Assembly (NCBI RefSeq): GCF_900110425.1
Contig: NZ_FODS01000012.1
Span: forward strand, 1 to 64,000
DNA length: 64,000 bases
Direction: 5' to 3'
DNA from: Salinihabitans flavidus
GTDB taxonomy: Bacteria; Pseudomonadota; Alphaproteobacteria; Rhodobacterales; Rhodobacteraceae
The first letter of the stretch is position 1; each line of letters begins with the position of its first letter. The position numbers were made by a program, and so were the translations under genes. Under the pieces are notes generated by a model that searched no databases, was not told where the DNA came from, and worked only from the letters and a program-made list of their open reading frames with translations. Of this stretch, positions 56,331 through 64,000 are shown in pieces.

Positions 56331-56911
56331 GGATGCGCGTCCTTCTCGGCCTTGTTCGCCTTTTGCAGCAGGAGGTCTTCGGTCTCGAAGACATCTTCAT
56401 CGGCGATCAGCCACTCGTTGGTGCGGATCGCGAGAATGCAGCGGCACACCTGCGCGATCCCCTGAATGAACAGCAGAAGACCCGCCGCGACGATCACCGT
56501 CTTGAACTGGTATATCGGCACACCTGCGGGGCTGTTCACCGAAACCTCGCCATAACCCCAGGACCGCGCGGCATATTTCCACCCGGCCAGGACCAGTGCC
56601 ACAACACCGGGAAAGAAGAACAGGAAATACAGCACCAGATCCAGCTTGGCCTGAGTCCTCGGCTGCCACAGGCGATAGAGGAAATCGCCACGCACATGAC
56701 CGCCCCGCGACAGGGTATAGGCGCCCCCCATCATGAAAAGCGAGCCATACATGATGAACGACACATCAAGCGCCCATGCTGTCGGATTGTTCATGACATA
56801 GCGCACGAAGACCTCGTATCCCGTGCCTACCGCCATCATGATGATCAGCCAGGCGAATGCCTTGCCGAACCAGGCCGACAGACTGTCGACGAAACGGATG
56901 AACCGTATCAC
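56327..56911 (-). CDS. TRAP transporter small permease (DctQ)
   Basis: A 194-residue protein of four helices (TRAP-Q). GTG start at 56911 with GGAGG eight bases upstream; the frame is open further but unsupported. GHVRGDFLYRL and the C-terminal Glu-rich tail are typical. Overlaps DctM by 4 bp. A strong hairpin lies in the gap to dctP. Confidence 0.9.
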   Translation of the reverse strand: MIRFIRFVDSLSAWFGKAFAWLIIMMAVGTGYEVFVRYVMNNPTAWALDVSFIMYGSLFMMGGAYTLSRGGHVRGDFLYRLWQPRTQAKLDLVLYFLFFFPGVVALVLAGWKYAARSWGYGEVSVNSPAGVPIYQFKTVIVAAGLLLFIQGIAQVCRCILAIRTNEWLIADEDVFETEDLLLQKANKAEKDAHP

Positions 56912-56937
56912 GCTTCCCCCTCCTTTGCGTGGCAAGC

Positions 56938-56964
56938 GGCCCCGGCGCAAATAACGCCGGGGCC
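56938..56964 (-). other. Intercistronic hairpin dctP-dctQ
   Basis: A perfect 10-bp inverted repeat GGCCCCGGCG / CGCCGGGGCC with loop CAAATAA in the 78-bp gap between dctP and dctQ, without a T-tract. Such hairpins stabilise the 5' part of operon mRNA and give excess binding protein over permease; inferred. Confidence 0.75.
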
Positions 56965-56989
56965 CGTATCAGTCCGGTATTCCGCGGTC

Positions 56990-58117
56990 TCAGAGGTCCA
57001 GACGACCGGGGAAATAGTGCTCATAGGCCAGCGTATAGTCCGGCGCGTTCATGATCTCATAGTAGGTGACCTGCTCCACCCACTCGCGCTGACTGTCGAG
57101 GCACTTCTTCATGAACGGATCGGCTTCAAGCTCGGGGATCAACTCATCCCATGCCTCAAGCTGTGCGGCCAGAATCTCCTCGGAGGTGCGGTGAACCGTC
57201 ACGCCAGCCTCTTCCTTCAACCACTTCAGGTCTGCGGAATAGCGGCGCATCGCCTTCGCCGTGTTGGCCGTGGAGGCCGCTTCGACGCCATATTTCAGAA
57301 TGGCGCGAAGATCCGGGTCAAGATCCTCCATCGTGAACTTGCTGAACAGGAACTCGAAGCTTTCCGACGCCTGGTGATAGGATGACAGGTAGTAGTTCTT
57401 GGCCACGTCGTGCGCGCCAAAGTCCTTGTCCGACGACGGGTTGTTGAACTCGAAGGCGTCGATCACGCCGCGCTCCATGGCGGGCACGATTTCACCGCCC
57501 GGAAGCTGCGCCACCGACATGCCCATCGACTGCAACAGATCGGCCGCCAGACCCACGGTGCGGTATTTGAAGCCCTGAAGGTCTTCGGGCGTGTTGACCT
57601 CCTCCTTGAACCAGCCGAAGGGCTGCGCGAACATCGGAAAGCCCATGTAGCCATCGACGTCCAGCCCCATGATGTCCTGCGTCAGCTCGTCATAGAGAGC
57701 CTTGCCGCCGCCTTCGTAGAACCAGCTCAGCATCGTGGTGGCCGAGCCGCCGAAGACCGGGCCGGTCCCGAAGAGCGAAGCGGCCTTGTTCTTGCCATAC
57801 CAGTAGACGGGAACCGAATGGGCCGCATCCAGAACGCCGTCGTTCACCGCGTCCAGAACCTGGAAGGCACCGACAACGGCACCTGCGGGCAGAACGTCGA
57901 TCTTCAGGCGTCCACCCGACATCTCTTCGACCCGGTCGGCATAGTCTTGAGCGAACTCCTGCCAGATGTTGCCCGCCCCCCAGGACGTCTGCATCTTTAG
58001 GACGATCGGCGATTGCGCCAATACGGCCGGTGCGGCCAGTGTTCCGGCTGCGGCCCCCCCGGCGAGCGCGGAGCGCCTCAGGAACGAACGGCGGTTGATC
58101 TTTGCTTTGTCAGTCAT
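56990..58117 (-). CDS. TRAP transporter substrate-binding protein (DctP), Tat-exported
   Basis: A 375-residue periplasmic binding protein. A Tat signal NRRSFLRRSALAGGAAAG is followed by cleavage near VLAQSP. The DctP domain has KMQTSWGAGNIWQEFAQDYAD, then GGEIVPAMERGVIDAFEFNNP, and an Arg near residue 185-190 (FKYRTVG) that normally binds a carboxylate. The group resembles mannitol/chloroaromatic-type TRAP receptors. ATG at 58117 has GGGAGG upstream. Promoter-proximal gene of the operon. Confidence 0.93.
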   Translation of the reverse strand: MTDKAKINRRSFLRRSALAGGAAAGTLAAPAVLAQSPIVLKMQTSWGAGNIWQEFAQDYADRVEEMSGGRLKIDVLPAGAVVGAFQVLDAVNDGVLDAAHSVPVYWYGKNKAASLFGTGPVFGGSATTMLSWFYEGGGKALYDELTQDIMGLDVDGYMGFPMFAQPFGWFKEEVNTPEDLQGFKYRTVGLAADLLQSMGMSVAQLPGGEIVPAMERGVIDAFEFNNPSSDKDFGAHDVAKNYYLSSYHQASESFEFLFSKFTMEDLDPDLRAILKYGVEAASTANTAKAMRRYSADLKWLKEEAGVTVHRTSEEILAAQLEAWDELIPELEADPFMKKCLDSQREWVEQVTYYEIMNAPDYTLAYEHYFPGRLDL

Positions 58118-58408
58118 GGTTTCCTCCCAATGCGCCACTTCAGGGTTTCGGATCGGCACCGGCTTCTTGTGCACATGTCGAAGCGTAGGGCCTCCAGTCG
58201 GCGCTGTGGTAACCTTAAATTACCAATTTTGGATTGCAAGGTCTTTGCGAAGGATTAAATGCCGGTTTCTGAATGGGACTCGGGGAACGGAAGTGTCGTC
58301 GGGCGATCAGTCTGACGTGAAGGGATTCACTGCCGCCTCTCAACGCGTTTCAACAGCGCTCAGAGATTGGCGCACTGCACTACCCGCCCGATTGGTTCGG
58401 AAACCGGA
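58118..58408 (-). promoter_or_regulatory. Regulatory region of the TRAP operon
   Basis: 291 bp without a gene. On the minus strand a -35-like TTGCAA at about 58238 and -10-like TAAGGT overlap the palindrome at 58207-58225. The region holds the start of the dctPQM-amidase transcript. Confidence 0.5.
58207..58225. promoter_or_regulatory. Palindromic operator candidate before dctP
   Basis: TGGTAA-N7-TTACCA, a perfect 6+6 inverted repeat about 90 bp before the dctP ATG, overlapping the putative -10 region. It resembles GntR/FadR-family operators (TGGTnnnACCA type). No regulator gene is adjacent, so the factor is unknown. A repressor is favoured by the overlap with the promoter. Confidence 0.55.
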
Positions 58409-59602
58409 TCAGGGCGCCCGATCTTCGGCCTCGTTCACACGCTCCAGAACAGCCATGAAAATGCGTGATCCCACCTCTATCAACTCATCGGGAAAATCAT
58501 AATCGGGATTATGAAGCGCGGGTCTGCCCTCTCCCGCGCCGAGCAGGAAGATAGCCAGATGCGGCCCGTCCCCAAATCGCCCGAAATCCTCGGACGCGCG
58601 CAGGGGAAGCAGACCGGCATCATGGCCAAGGTCCAGTTCGTCAAGCGCGTCGGTCACGATCCGAACGGCCTTGGCATCATTGGCCGTGGTCGCGAAGACA
58701 TCGTGATAACCGATCTCCACCGTCAGCCCGTCACTCGCGGCGGCGCGCTGCACCGCCGCCTCGGCCCGGTCCACCAGATCGCTCATCCGCGCATCGGTCA
58801 GCGTCCGCAACGTCACGAAAAGTTCCGCCCGCCCCGGCGCGACACCGAAAGCGGGTTCGCCCAGCCGCGCATGACAGACCGTGGCGAGGGTGAAATCCGG
58901 GTCAGTGCCCGGCGCCCCATGCGACAGGCCGGTCAATTCCGGCATCAACCGACCCAATGCCCGCATCGGGGACAGTCCGGTTTCCGGCTGCGAGGCATGC
59001 GCCGTCCGCCCCGACAGAACGACGCGCATCCCGCGCGAGGCACAGCAGGCCGCACCCTCGGCAATCGCCACATGCCCGAGCGGCAGCCCCGGCGCGTTAT
59101 GAAGGGCAAAGGCGTAGTCCGGCTTCAACTCTCCAAACCTTGGGTCGGCCACCACCCGCGCGGCGCCGCTCCCGTCCTCTTCCGCCGGTTGAAACATGAG
59201 CACCACCGACCCGCGTTCGGGGCGTTTACGCCCCAGAAGGCGTGCCACCCCCGCGAGCGTTGCCATATGCCCGTCGTGACCACAAAGGTGCGCCTTGCCC
59301 GGCACCAGCGACAGGTAAGGCGGGGTGCCGGTTTCCTCGATCGGCAGGGCGTCAAGCTCGGCCCGAAGAAGCACGCGGGGGCCGGGCACCCCGCTGTCAT
59401 ACACCGCCGCCACACCATGACCGCCAAGCCCGGTCACGATCCGGTCGGGGTAGGTTGGGCGCAGCATCTCCTGCACCCGTTCGGCGGTCACATGCTCTTC
59501 GCCCGACAGTTCCGGATGCCGATGCAGTTCGTGGCGCCAGCTGGTCAGATCGACGATATCGGCGTTGCTCAACCGAGGGCGACCGGGGGTGGAACGGGTC
59601 AT
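58409..59602 (-). CDS. M20D-family amidohydrolase (hippurate hydrolase-like)
   Basis: A 397-residue metallo-amidohydrolase. The metal-site Cys/His are in LCGHDGHMATLAG, Glu-Glu in FQPAEEDGSGA and a His in LHNAPG. It acts on N-acyl amino acids or related amides. ATG at 59602 has CAGGAG upstream. It lies 291 bp upstream of the TRAP operon on the same strand, so it may supply or complement the amidase, with its own transcript. Confidence 0.92.
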   Translation of the reverse strand: MTRSTPGRPRLSNADIVDLTSWRHELHRHPELSGEEHVTAERVQEMLRPTYPDRIVTGLGGHGVAAVYDSGVPGPRVLLRAELDALPIEETGTPPYLSLVPGKAHLCGHDGHMATLAGVARLLGRKRPERGSVVLMFQPAEEDGSGAARVVADPRFGELKPDYAFALHNAPGLPLGHVAIAEGAACCASRGMRVVLSGRTAHASQPETGLSPMRALGRLMPELTGLSHGAPGTDPDFTLATVCHARLGEPAFGVAPGRAELFVTLRTLTDARMSDLVDRAEAAVQRAAASDGLTVEIGYHDVFATTANDAKAVRIVTDALDELDLGHDAGLLPLRASEDFGRFGDGPHLAIFLLGAGEGRPALHNPDYDFPDELIEVGSRIFMAVLERVNEAEDRAP

Positions 59603-59825
59603 GCGATCTCCTGCTGTGGTCCAGTCGTCCCGGCCTGCCGAGTGCCCCCGAAGACGACGATCACAGCATTCCGCAATGCGCCGACGACTGCAAGCCATCA
59701 CGTTCCAGAGGAATCGCGAACGGCGCCTGCCCGCATTGAAATCCGCCCCGGAAACGCGGATAACGCACGCTCAATGCGCCGCTGACACGAAAGGCGGGCA
59801 CGACAGCAAGGTCAGGGCCGATCAC

Positions 59826-60551
59826 ATGAGCCGACTATTCGAAGAGCTTGACTATTGCCCGACTCCGATTGGCGCGCTGAGCCTGCGGCGACGCCGGGAG
59901 CTCAAACTCGGCGTCGATGTCTACGAGATCATGCTCGGTCAGGAATTTCTCATGACGAGCCTGTTCACCGACTCCGAGGTCGCGCTTGCCCGGCTGGCGA
60001 TCGCGGCGCATGGCGGCGAGGCACTGGATTTCGTGGTGGGCGGGCTTGGCCTTGGCTACACGGCGAAAGAGGTTCTTGCCCATGACAGCGTGTCCGATCT
60101 TGTGGTAGTGGACTACCTTGCGCCGGTGATCGAATGGCATGAGGCCGGCATCCTGCCGATGGGCACGGAGTTGGCGGACGATCCCCGCTGCCGTCTGGTG
60201 CAGGGGGACTTCTTCGACATGGCGGCGCGGCCGGCGGGATTCGATCCCGACACGCCGGGGCGCAGGTTCGACGCGATCCTTGTCGATATAGATCATTCGC
60301 CCGACGCGCTTCTCGATGAGCGCAGCGACAGTTTCTATCAGCCCGGCGGCCTGCGCTCTGTCTTGCGGCATCTGAAACCCGGCGGAATCTTCGGCCTGTG
60401 GTCGAACGAAAAGACGGACGCGCGGTTTCTGATCCGTCTGGAACAGGTGTTCCCCCACGCATGGGCGGAACCGGTGACGTTTCACAACCCGCTCACGGAT
60501 CGCCCGTTCACGCAGACGGTCTATCTTGCGCGGGCCGCGACCGCCCAATGA
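59826..60551 (+). CDS. Spermidine synthase-like methyltransferase-fold protein
   Basis: A 241-residue protein related to polyamine aminopropyltransferases. The nucleotide-binding strand FVVGGLGLGYTAKE, acidic DYLAPVIEWHE and LVQGDFFDM are visible, and VDIDHSPDALLDE is the catalytic-loop region (DxDH). The N-terminus DYCPTPIGALSLRRRREL is typical of this bacterial subgroup, which is not proven to make spermidine. First gene of a three-gene overlapping operon. Confidence 0.8.
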   Translation: MSRLFEELDYCPTPIGALSLRRRRELKLGVDVYEIMLGQEFLMTSLFTDSEVALARLAIAAHGGEALDFVVGGLGLGYTAKEVLAHDSVSDLVVVDYLAPVIEWHEAGILPMGTELADDPRCRLVQGDFFDMAARPAGFDPDTPGRRFDAILVDIDHSPDALLDERSDSFYQPGGLRSVLRHLKPGGIFGLWSNEKTDARFLIRLEQVFPHAWAEPVTFHNPLTDRPFTQTVYLARAATAQ

Positions 60552-61237
60552 CCACATCCGTCACCGCGCAAGGGGCGGTTTCTCCACCCTGCCCGGTTTG
60601 TGGCCGGGACGAGACTGCGTCTTTCGCGTCCGTCGATGGCCGCGACTACTGGCGCTGTCCCGGCTGCGCGGCGCGGTTCCTCGACCCGCGCCAACATCCC
60701 GCACGCGCAGAGGAATATGCGGCCTACCTTACCCACGATAACGATCCCCACGATCCGCGTTATCGCCGGTTCCTGTCGAAGCTGGCCGATCCGCTTCTGG
60801 ATCGCCTCCCCCACCATGCAAGGGGCCTTGATTACGGGTGCGGGCCGGGGCCGGCACTGGCCGCGATGCTGCGGGAGGCGGGGCACGAGGTGGCGCTTTA
60901 CGATCCGTTCTTCGCGCCTGACCCCGCGCCTTTGGCCGATACCTATGATTTCGTCACCTGCACCGAAACGGCAGAGCATTTTCATCGCCCGGCGGAGGAA
61001 TTCACCCGCTTGCGCGACCTTGTGCGGCGCGGCGGCTGGCTCGCGCTGATGACCTGCTTTCAGACCGATGATGCCCGGTTCGCGGGCTGGCACTACCGCA
61101 AGGATCCGACCCATGTGGTGTTCTACCGCGAAGAGACCTTCCACCATCTGGCGCAGGCATGGGGCTGGACCTGCGAGGTGCCGGAAAAGGATGTCGCTCT
61201 GATGCGGCGCCCGGCCGCGCGGGACGCATCCGCATGA
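60548..61237 (+). CDS. Zinc-ribbon SAM-dependent methyltransferase
   Basis: 229 residues. An N-terminal zinc-ribbon-like CPVC...CPGC motif is followed by a class I methyltransferase domain with LDYGCGPGPALAAML (motif I), VALYDPFF (motif II) and TCTETAEHFHRP, in which acidic and His residues resemble metal-dependent Hen1 spacing but imperfectly. The domain fits Methyltransf_11/23 types. Overlaps its neighbours by 4 bp on each side (ATGA), so expression is coupled. Substrate unknown. Confidence 0.85.
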   Translation: MTTSVTAQGAVSPPCPVCGRDETASFASVDGRDYWRCPGCAARFLDPRQHPARAEEYAAYLTHDNDPHDPRYRRFLSKLADPLLDRLPHHARGLDYGCGPGPALAAMLREAGHEVALYDPFFAPDPAPLADTYDFVTCTETAEHFHRPAEEFTRLRDLVRRGGWLALMTCFQTDDARFAGWHYRKDPTHVVFYREETFHHLAQAWGWTCEVPEKDVALMRRPAARDASA

Positions 61238-61851
61238 CTAGCTGGCATCACGAAGAGCGGCTGCAAGCCGTTCACCGCGCGGTTCTCGACAGCGGCGCGG
61301 CGAGCGTGCTTGACCTTGGCTGCGGCGATGGCGATCTTTTCGTGCGTCTGGCGCAGGACCCCGGCATCACGCGGCTTGTCGGGATCGATTTGTGTTCCGA
61401 CTCTCTCGACCGGCTTCGGCGCAGGCTTGAAAAAACCCCGGTGAAGGCGCAAGGGATTGATGTGCGCATCGCCTCCATGACCGAACACGCCCCGGATCTG
61501 GCGGGGTTTGATTGCGCGGTTCTGGTCGAGACGATTGAGCACATCGACCCCGACCGCCTGTCGCAACTCGAACGCGCGATCTTTCACGGTATGCGCCCGG
61601 CAACCGTGATCATCACCACCCCAAATGCAGAGTTCAACCCGCTGCTTGGCGTTCCGGCCCATCGCTTCCGCCACCCCGATCACCGCTTCGAATGGCCGCG
61701 CGCCCGGTTCCGGGACTGGGGGCGCCGCGTGGCGCAAGGCGCGGGATACACCGTCGCCTTTCACGACATCGCGGGCTGTCACCCCGATCTGGGGGGCGCC
61801 AGCCAGATGGCCGTTTTCCAGGCTGCAAAGACACGCGTATCGCGCCTGTGA
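61234..61851 (+). CDS. Hen1-like 3'-terminal RNA 2'-O-methyltransferase
   Basis: A 205-residue enzyme. SAM motif I is VLDLGCGDGDLF (25-36) and IDLC follows (51-54). The Hen1-type metal site appears as E99 and E102-H103 in LVETIEHID, and H150 in HRFEWPRARFRDW. Motif TTPNAEFN (128-135) also matches Hen1. Bacterial Hen1 methylates RNA 3' ends so that Pnkp can repair them, but no Pnkp is in this window. The match is by motif only; a 2'-O-methyltransferase of unknown RNA is the best guess. Confidence 0.7.
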   Translation: MTSWHHEERLQAVHRAVLDSGAASVLDLGCGDGDLFVRLAQDPGITRLVGIDLCSDSLDRLRRRLEKTPVKAQGIDVRIASMTEHAPDLAGFDCAVLVETIEHIDPDRLSQLERAIFHGMRPATVIITTPNAEFNPLLGVPAHRFRHPDHRFEWPRARFRDWGRRVAQGAGYTVAFHDIAGCHPDLGGASQMAVFQAAKTRVSRL

Positions 61852-61896
61852 CACTCCACCGACGTGAACAATCGCCTGAATCGCGCATCGAAGGCA

Positions 61897-63114
61897 TCAC
61901 GCTATCTTCCGTTCCCGCGTCAGACGCCGCGCGATGAAATAGCACGCCACCGCCAGCATCAGGCACCACCCCCCGATCACGAGACTTTGGGTCGGAAAAT
62001 CAATGCCGCGGTCGATCAGAACGCCGGTGATGCCGGGCCCGATCGCCGTTGACACGACCATGATCGTCGTCGCGAGCGACCGGATCGCGCCCAGATGCAT
62101 CGTGCCATAGACATCCGGCAGCAAGACCCCCCAAAGCGCGCTGGCCATGCCCTGGGTGATTCCGATGAACCCCAGCGCGAGATACCAGACGAGCACATGC
62201 TCGGCCGGGCTGATCAGCGCGATGCCGATCCCCATCGGCACAAGCAGACCGGGCAAGAGCCGGTATGACCCGAACCGATCCGCCGCCCAGCCCGCCGAAA
62301 AGGCCGAAATCACCGTCAACACGGCATAGGCGGAATATCCGGGCGCCATTTCCACCAGCGACCAGCCCTTCACATCGGCCACATGCACCTGATGAAAAAA
62401 CACCACCGTGCTTATGAACCCCGGCGTCAGAAGAACCGGCAGCAGCGCGGGCAGAAGCCAGTGCCGCGCCGCATCCATCCGGCGCCATTGGCGGCCATGC
62501 AAACCGGGGCGATCCTCGGTGCCCGAATGGCCTTTGGGGGACCGACCCTCCGCCAGCATGGCGAACAGCATCGGCGCGACCGCAAACAGCAGGATCACCG
62601 CGACGGCAACCCATGTGAATCGCCAGCCGATGACGCTTATGGCCAGCACAGTCAGGATCGGAACGACCACTTCGCCCGCCGGATGACCAAGATTGGCGAT
62701 GGAAACCGCCTGCCCCCGGCGCGCCTCGAACCACCGCCCCATCGCCGTCATGGCGATATGGCCGAACATGCCCTGCCCGCAGAACCGCAAGGCAAAAAGG
62801 GCCAGCCCGAGAATCCAGATATTCCACGCAAAGGCCATGCTGAGCGCCGCGACAGCGAAAATCACCGCAATCAGGGGGGCAAGACGCGACAACAACATCG
62901 TATCGGCCAGAGAGCCGCGCCAGAACATGACGACGGCCGACGACAACGTCGCAACGGTGTAAAGGCCGCCCCAGCCGCCATCGGTCAGGCCATGCACGTC
63001 CTTTATGAACCCGGCGAACAGCGAAATGAACCATGTCTGCCCGAAGGCCGATGCGAATGTGAGCAGGAAACCAACGCCGAGCCAGCGGATGTTGTCCTTG
63101 AAAAATCTGAGCAT
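61897..63114 (-). CDS. MFS transporter
   Basis: A 405-residue permease with 12 predicted helices, of the nitrate/oxalate-like or general drug/organic acid MFS type. Typical features: ARRGQAVSIANLGHPAGE loop after helix 4 and the Gly-rich helices. Substrate unknown. Convergent with the Hen1-like gene (45 bp apart). Confidence 0.88.
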   Translation of the reverse strand: MLRFFKDNIRWLGVGFLLTFASAFGQTWFISLFAGFIKDVHGLTDGGWGGLYTVATLSSAVVMFWRGSLADTMLLSRLAPLIAVIFAVAALSMAFAWNIWILGLALFALRFCGQGMFGHIAMTAMGRWFEARRGQAVSIANLGHPAGEVVVPILTVLAISVIGWRFTWVAVAVILLFAVAPMLFAMLAEGRSPKGHSGTEDRPGLHGRQWRRMDAARHWLLPALLPVLLTPGFISTVVFFHQVHVADVKGWSLVEMAPGYSAYAVLTVISAFSAGWAADRFGSYRLLPGLLVPMGIGIALISPAEHVLVWYLALGFIGITQGMASALWGVLLPDVYGTMHLGAIRSLATTIMVVSTAIGPGITGVLIDRGIDFPTQSLVIGGWCLMLAVACYFIARRLTRERKIA

Positions 63115-63275
63115 CGGCGATCAATCGGTGTCTGGTTTCTGCGGCGAGTTGAAAGGCAGCAAAACAGGGGCGCCGCACGAGCGTCCGGACGATACGAAGC
63201 ATTCGCGCGGCGTTCTCTTTCAACCTCGTGTTCGTGGCACAGCCAACGCCGGAGCACAAGCCGCGCCCCGCACCG

Positions 63276-64000
63276 TCAGCCCTTGGACACCCGCTCCTCG
63301 AAGCGGCTCAGAACCTCGCGCAGATCCGGCGTCAGGTACTCTCTGGCACGGTCCGCGACATCAACGGGCACGCCGTGGCGCGCTTCGGCGACGGCCCCGG
63401 CGATACAGGCCAGCGTGTCGGTGTCCCCGCCGAGGCCGATGACGGTTCTCACCGTCTCCTCCCAGCTTTCACAAACAAACGCCGCAGCAAGCGCCACTGG
63501 TACGGTCCCGGCGGCAGAGACGTCGAAGCCGCCCCGCGCAAGCGCGCTTTCTGCCCGCAGATCATATCCGAACGTGCCCGTCAGCCAGTCCCGCACCTCC
63601 CCGACACTCGCGCCCTGACGAAAGGCAAGGATGGTGCGCGCAACAGCCCGCGCCGCGGCCACGGCATCGGGGTGATCGTGGCTGACCTGCGCCTGCGCAG
63701 CGGCAAGGTGGTCGGCATCTTCGGCGCTTTTGGTAAGCCACCCGACGGCGGACACCCGCATCGGCGCGCCATTGCCCCAGCTTCCATACCCCGAAGTCCT
63801 CTCGGAAAACGCCCACTGCCGGAACATGCCGCCATAGCCGCGATCGGGATGGCGGCGGACAAAGTGCTTCAATGTCGTGCTGAAGTCTGCGCCCTGCATG
63901 AGCGCCTCCGCCACGGCGAGGGTGCATACCGTGTCATCGGTGAACCGGCAGTCCGGCGCGAACAGCTCGAACCCCTCGGGCGGTCCCGAATCTCCCTCAA
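63276..64000 (-). CDS. ADP-ribosylglycohydrolase-family protein, C-terminal part
   Basis: The 5' end lies beyond the right edge. The visible part has FTDDTVCTLAVAEAL near the start, where TDDT contains metal ligands, then GYGGMFRQW and GLGGDTDTLACIAGA (GGDTDT). These are the paired Mg motifs of ADP-ribosylglycohydrolases. It would remove ADP-ribose from target proteins. The C-terminus ends at 63276 before a 160-bp gap to the MFS gene. Confidence 0.9.
   Translation of the reverse strand, partial: EGDSGPPEGFELFAPDCRFTDDTVCTLAVAEALMQGADFSTTLKHFVRRHPDRGYGGMFRQWAFSERTSGYGSWGNGAPMRVSAVGWLTKSAEDADHLAAAQAQVSHDHPDAVAAARAVARTILAFRQGASVGEVRDWLTGTFGYDLRAESALARGGFDVSAAGTVPVALAAAFVCESWEETVRTVIGLGGDTDTLACIAGAVAEARHGVPVDVADRAREYLTPDLREVLSRFEERVSKG

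Overview
The window is high-GC DNA from an alphaproteobacterium, most likely a Rhodobacteraceae (Roseobacter-group) chromosome. The evidence is gene content and order: an F1 ATP synthase operon atpHAGDC separate from the Fo genes, the block SDR-uvrC-pgsA-moaD-moaE, rpmH-rnpA-yidD, hisC-tyrA-extensin, a TIGR01459-type HAD hydrolase beside MaoC and ribF, DUF2125, a Hint-domain protein, and an abundance of TRAP transporter and methyltransferase genes. Nearly all of it is ordinary chromosomal coding sequence. The only mobile DNA is the 3' end of an IS481-type transposase at the extreme left, next to the 3' end of tRNA-Arg(ACG).

Layout. 1-0.9 kb: IS remnant and tRNA-Arg. 0.9-5.3 kb (minus): a VTT membrane protein, a MerA-like disulfide reductase homologue, an orphan histidine kinase and an FkbM methyltransferase. 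5.4-6.3 kb (plus): rpmH-rnpA-yidD behind a clear sigma70 promoter. 6.5-9 kb: a PHA synthase with an apparent 5' frameshift, divergent from dodecin. 9.1-17.9 kb (minus): moaE-moaD-pgsA-uvrC, an SDR, a CaCA antiporter, a small zinc-ribbon protein, an S49 peptidase, an ABC-2 exporter and a CoxG-like protein. 18.3-25 kb: HAD, MaoC, ribF, a Cys-cluster protein and threonine aldolase (plus), a hydrolase and a DsbA-like isomerase (minus), then prs. 25-37.6 kb: H-type lectin, a second CaCA antiporter, atpHAGDC, methyltransferase/gloB, clpA, M23 peptidase and a GlsB-like protein. 37.8-46.8 kb: an ExbB/MotA-OmpA pair, ChaC, DUF2125, extensin, tyrA, hisC and rpsD. 47-52 kb: Hint protein, LpxR-like protein, an unusual MBL-fold protein and a BCCT transporter. 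52.4-59.6 kb (minus): a TRAP transporter operon with amidase, a 52-residue membrane protein, a D-2-hydroxyacid dehydrogenase and an upstream M20 hydrolase. 59.8-61.9 kb (plus): three overlapping methyltransferase-fold genes, the last resembling bacterial Hen1. 61.9-64 kb (minus): an MFS transporter and a partial ADP-ribosylglycohydrolase.

The most unusual signal is not a gene. It is a 78-81 bp intergenic element present five times (near 6.4, 9.1, 18.1, 37.7 and 52.3 kb). Each copy has four head-to-tail 11-bp units (consensus ACCGACGTNAT), then a GGGTTTT-like tract, a TTAAC block and a terminal GATTCG. Four copies sit between convergent genes and one between divergent genes. I do not recognise it as a described element. 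The second signal is the three-methyltransferase operon ending in a Hen1-like enzyme, with no Pnkp partner in view.
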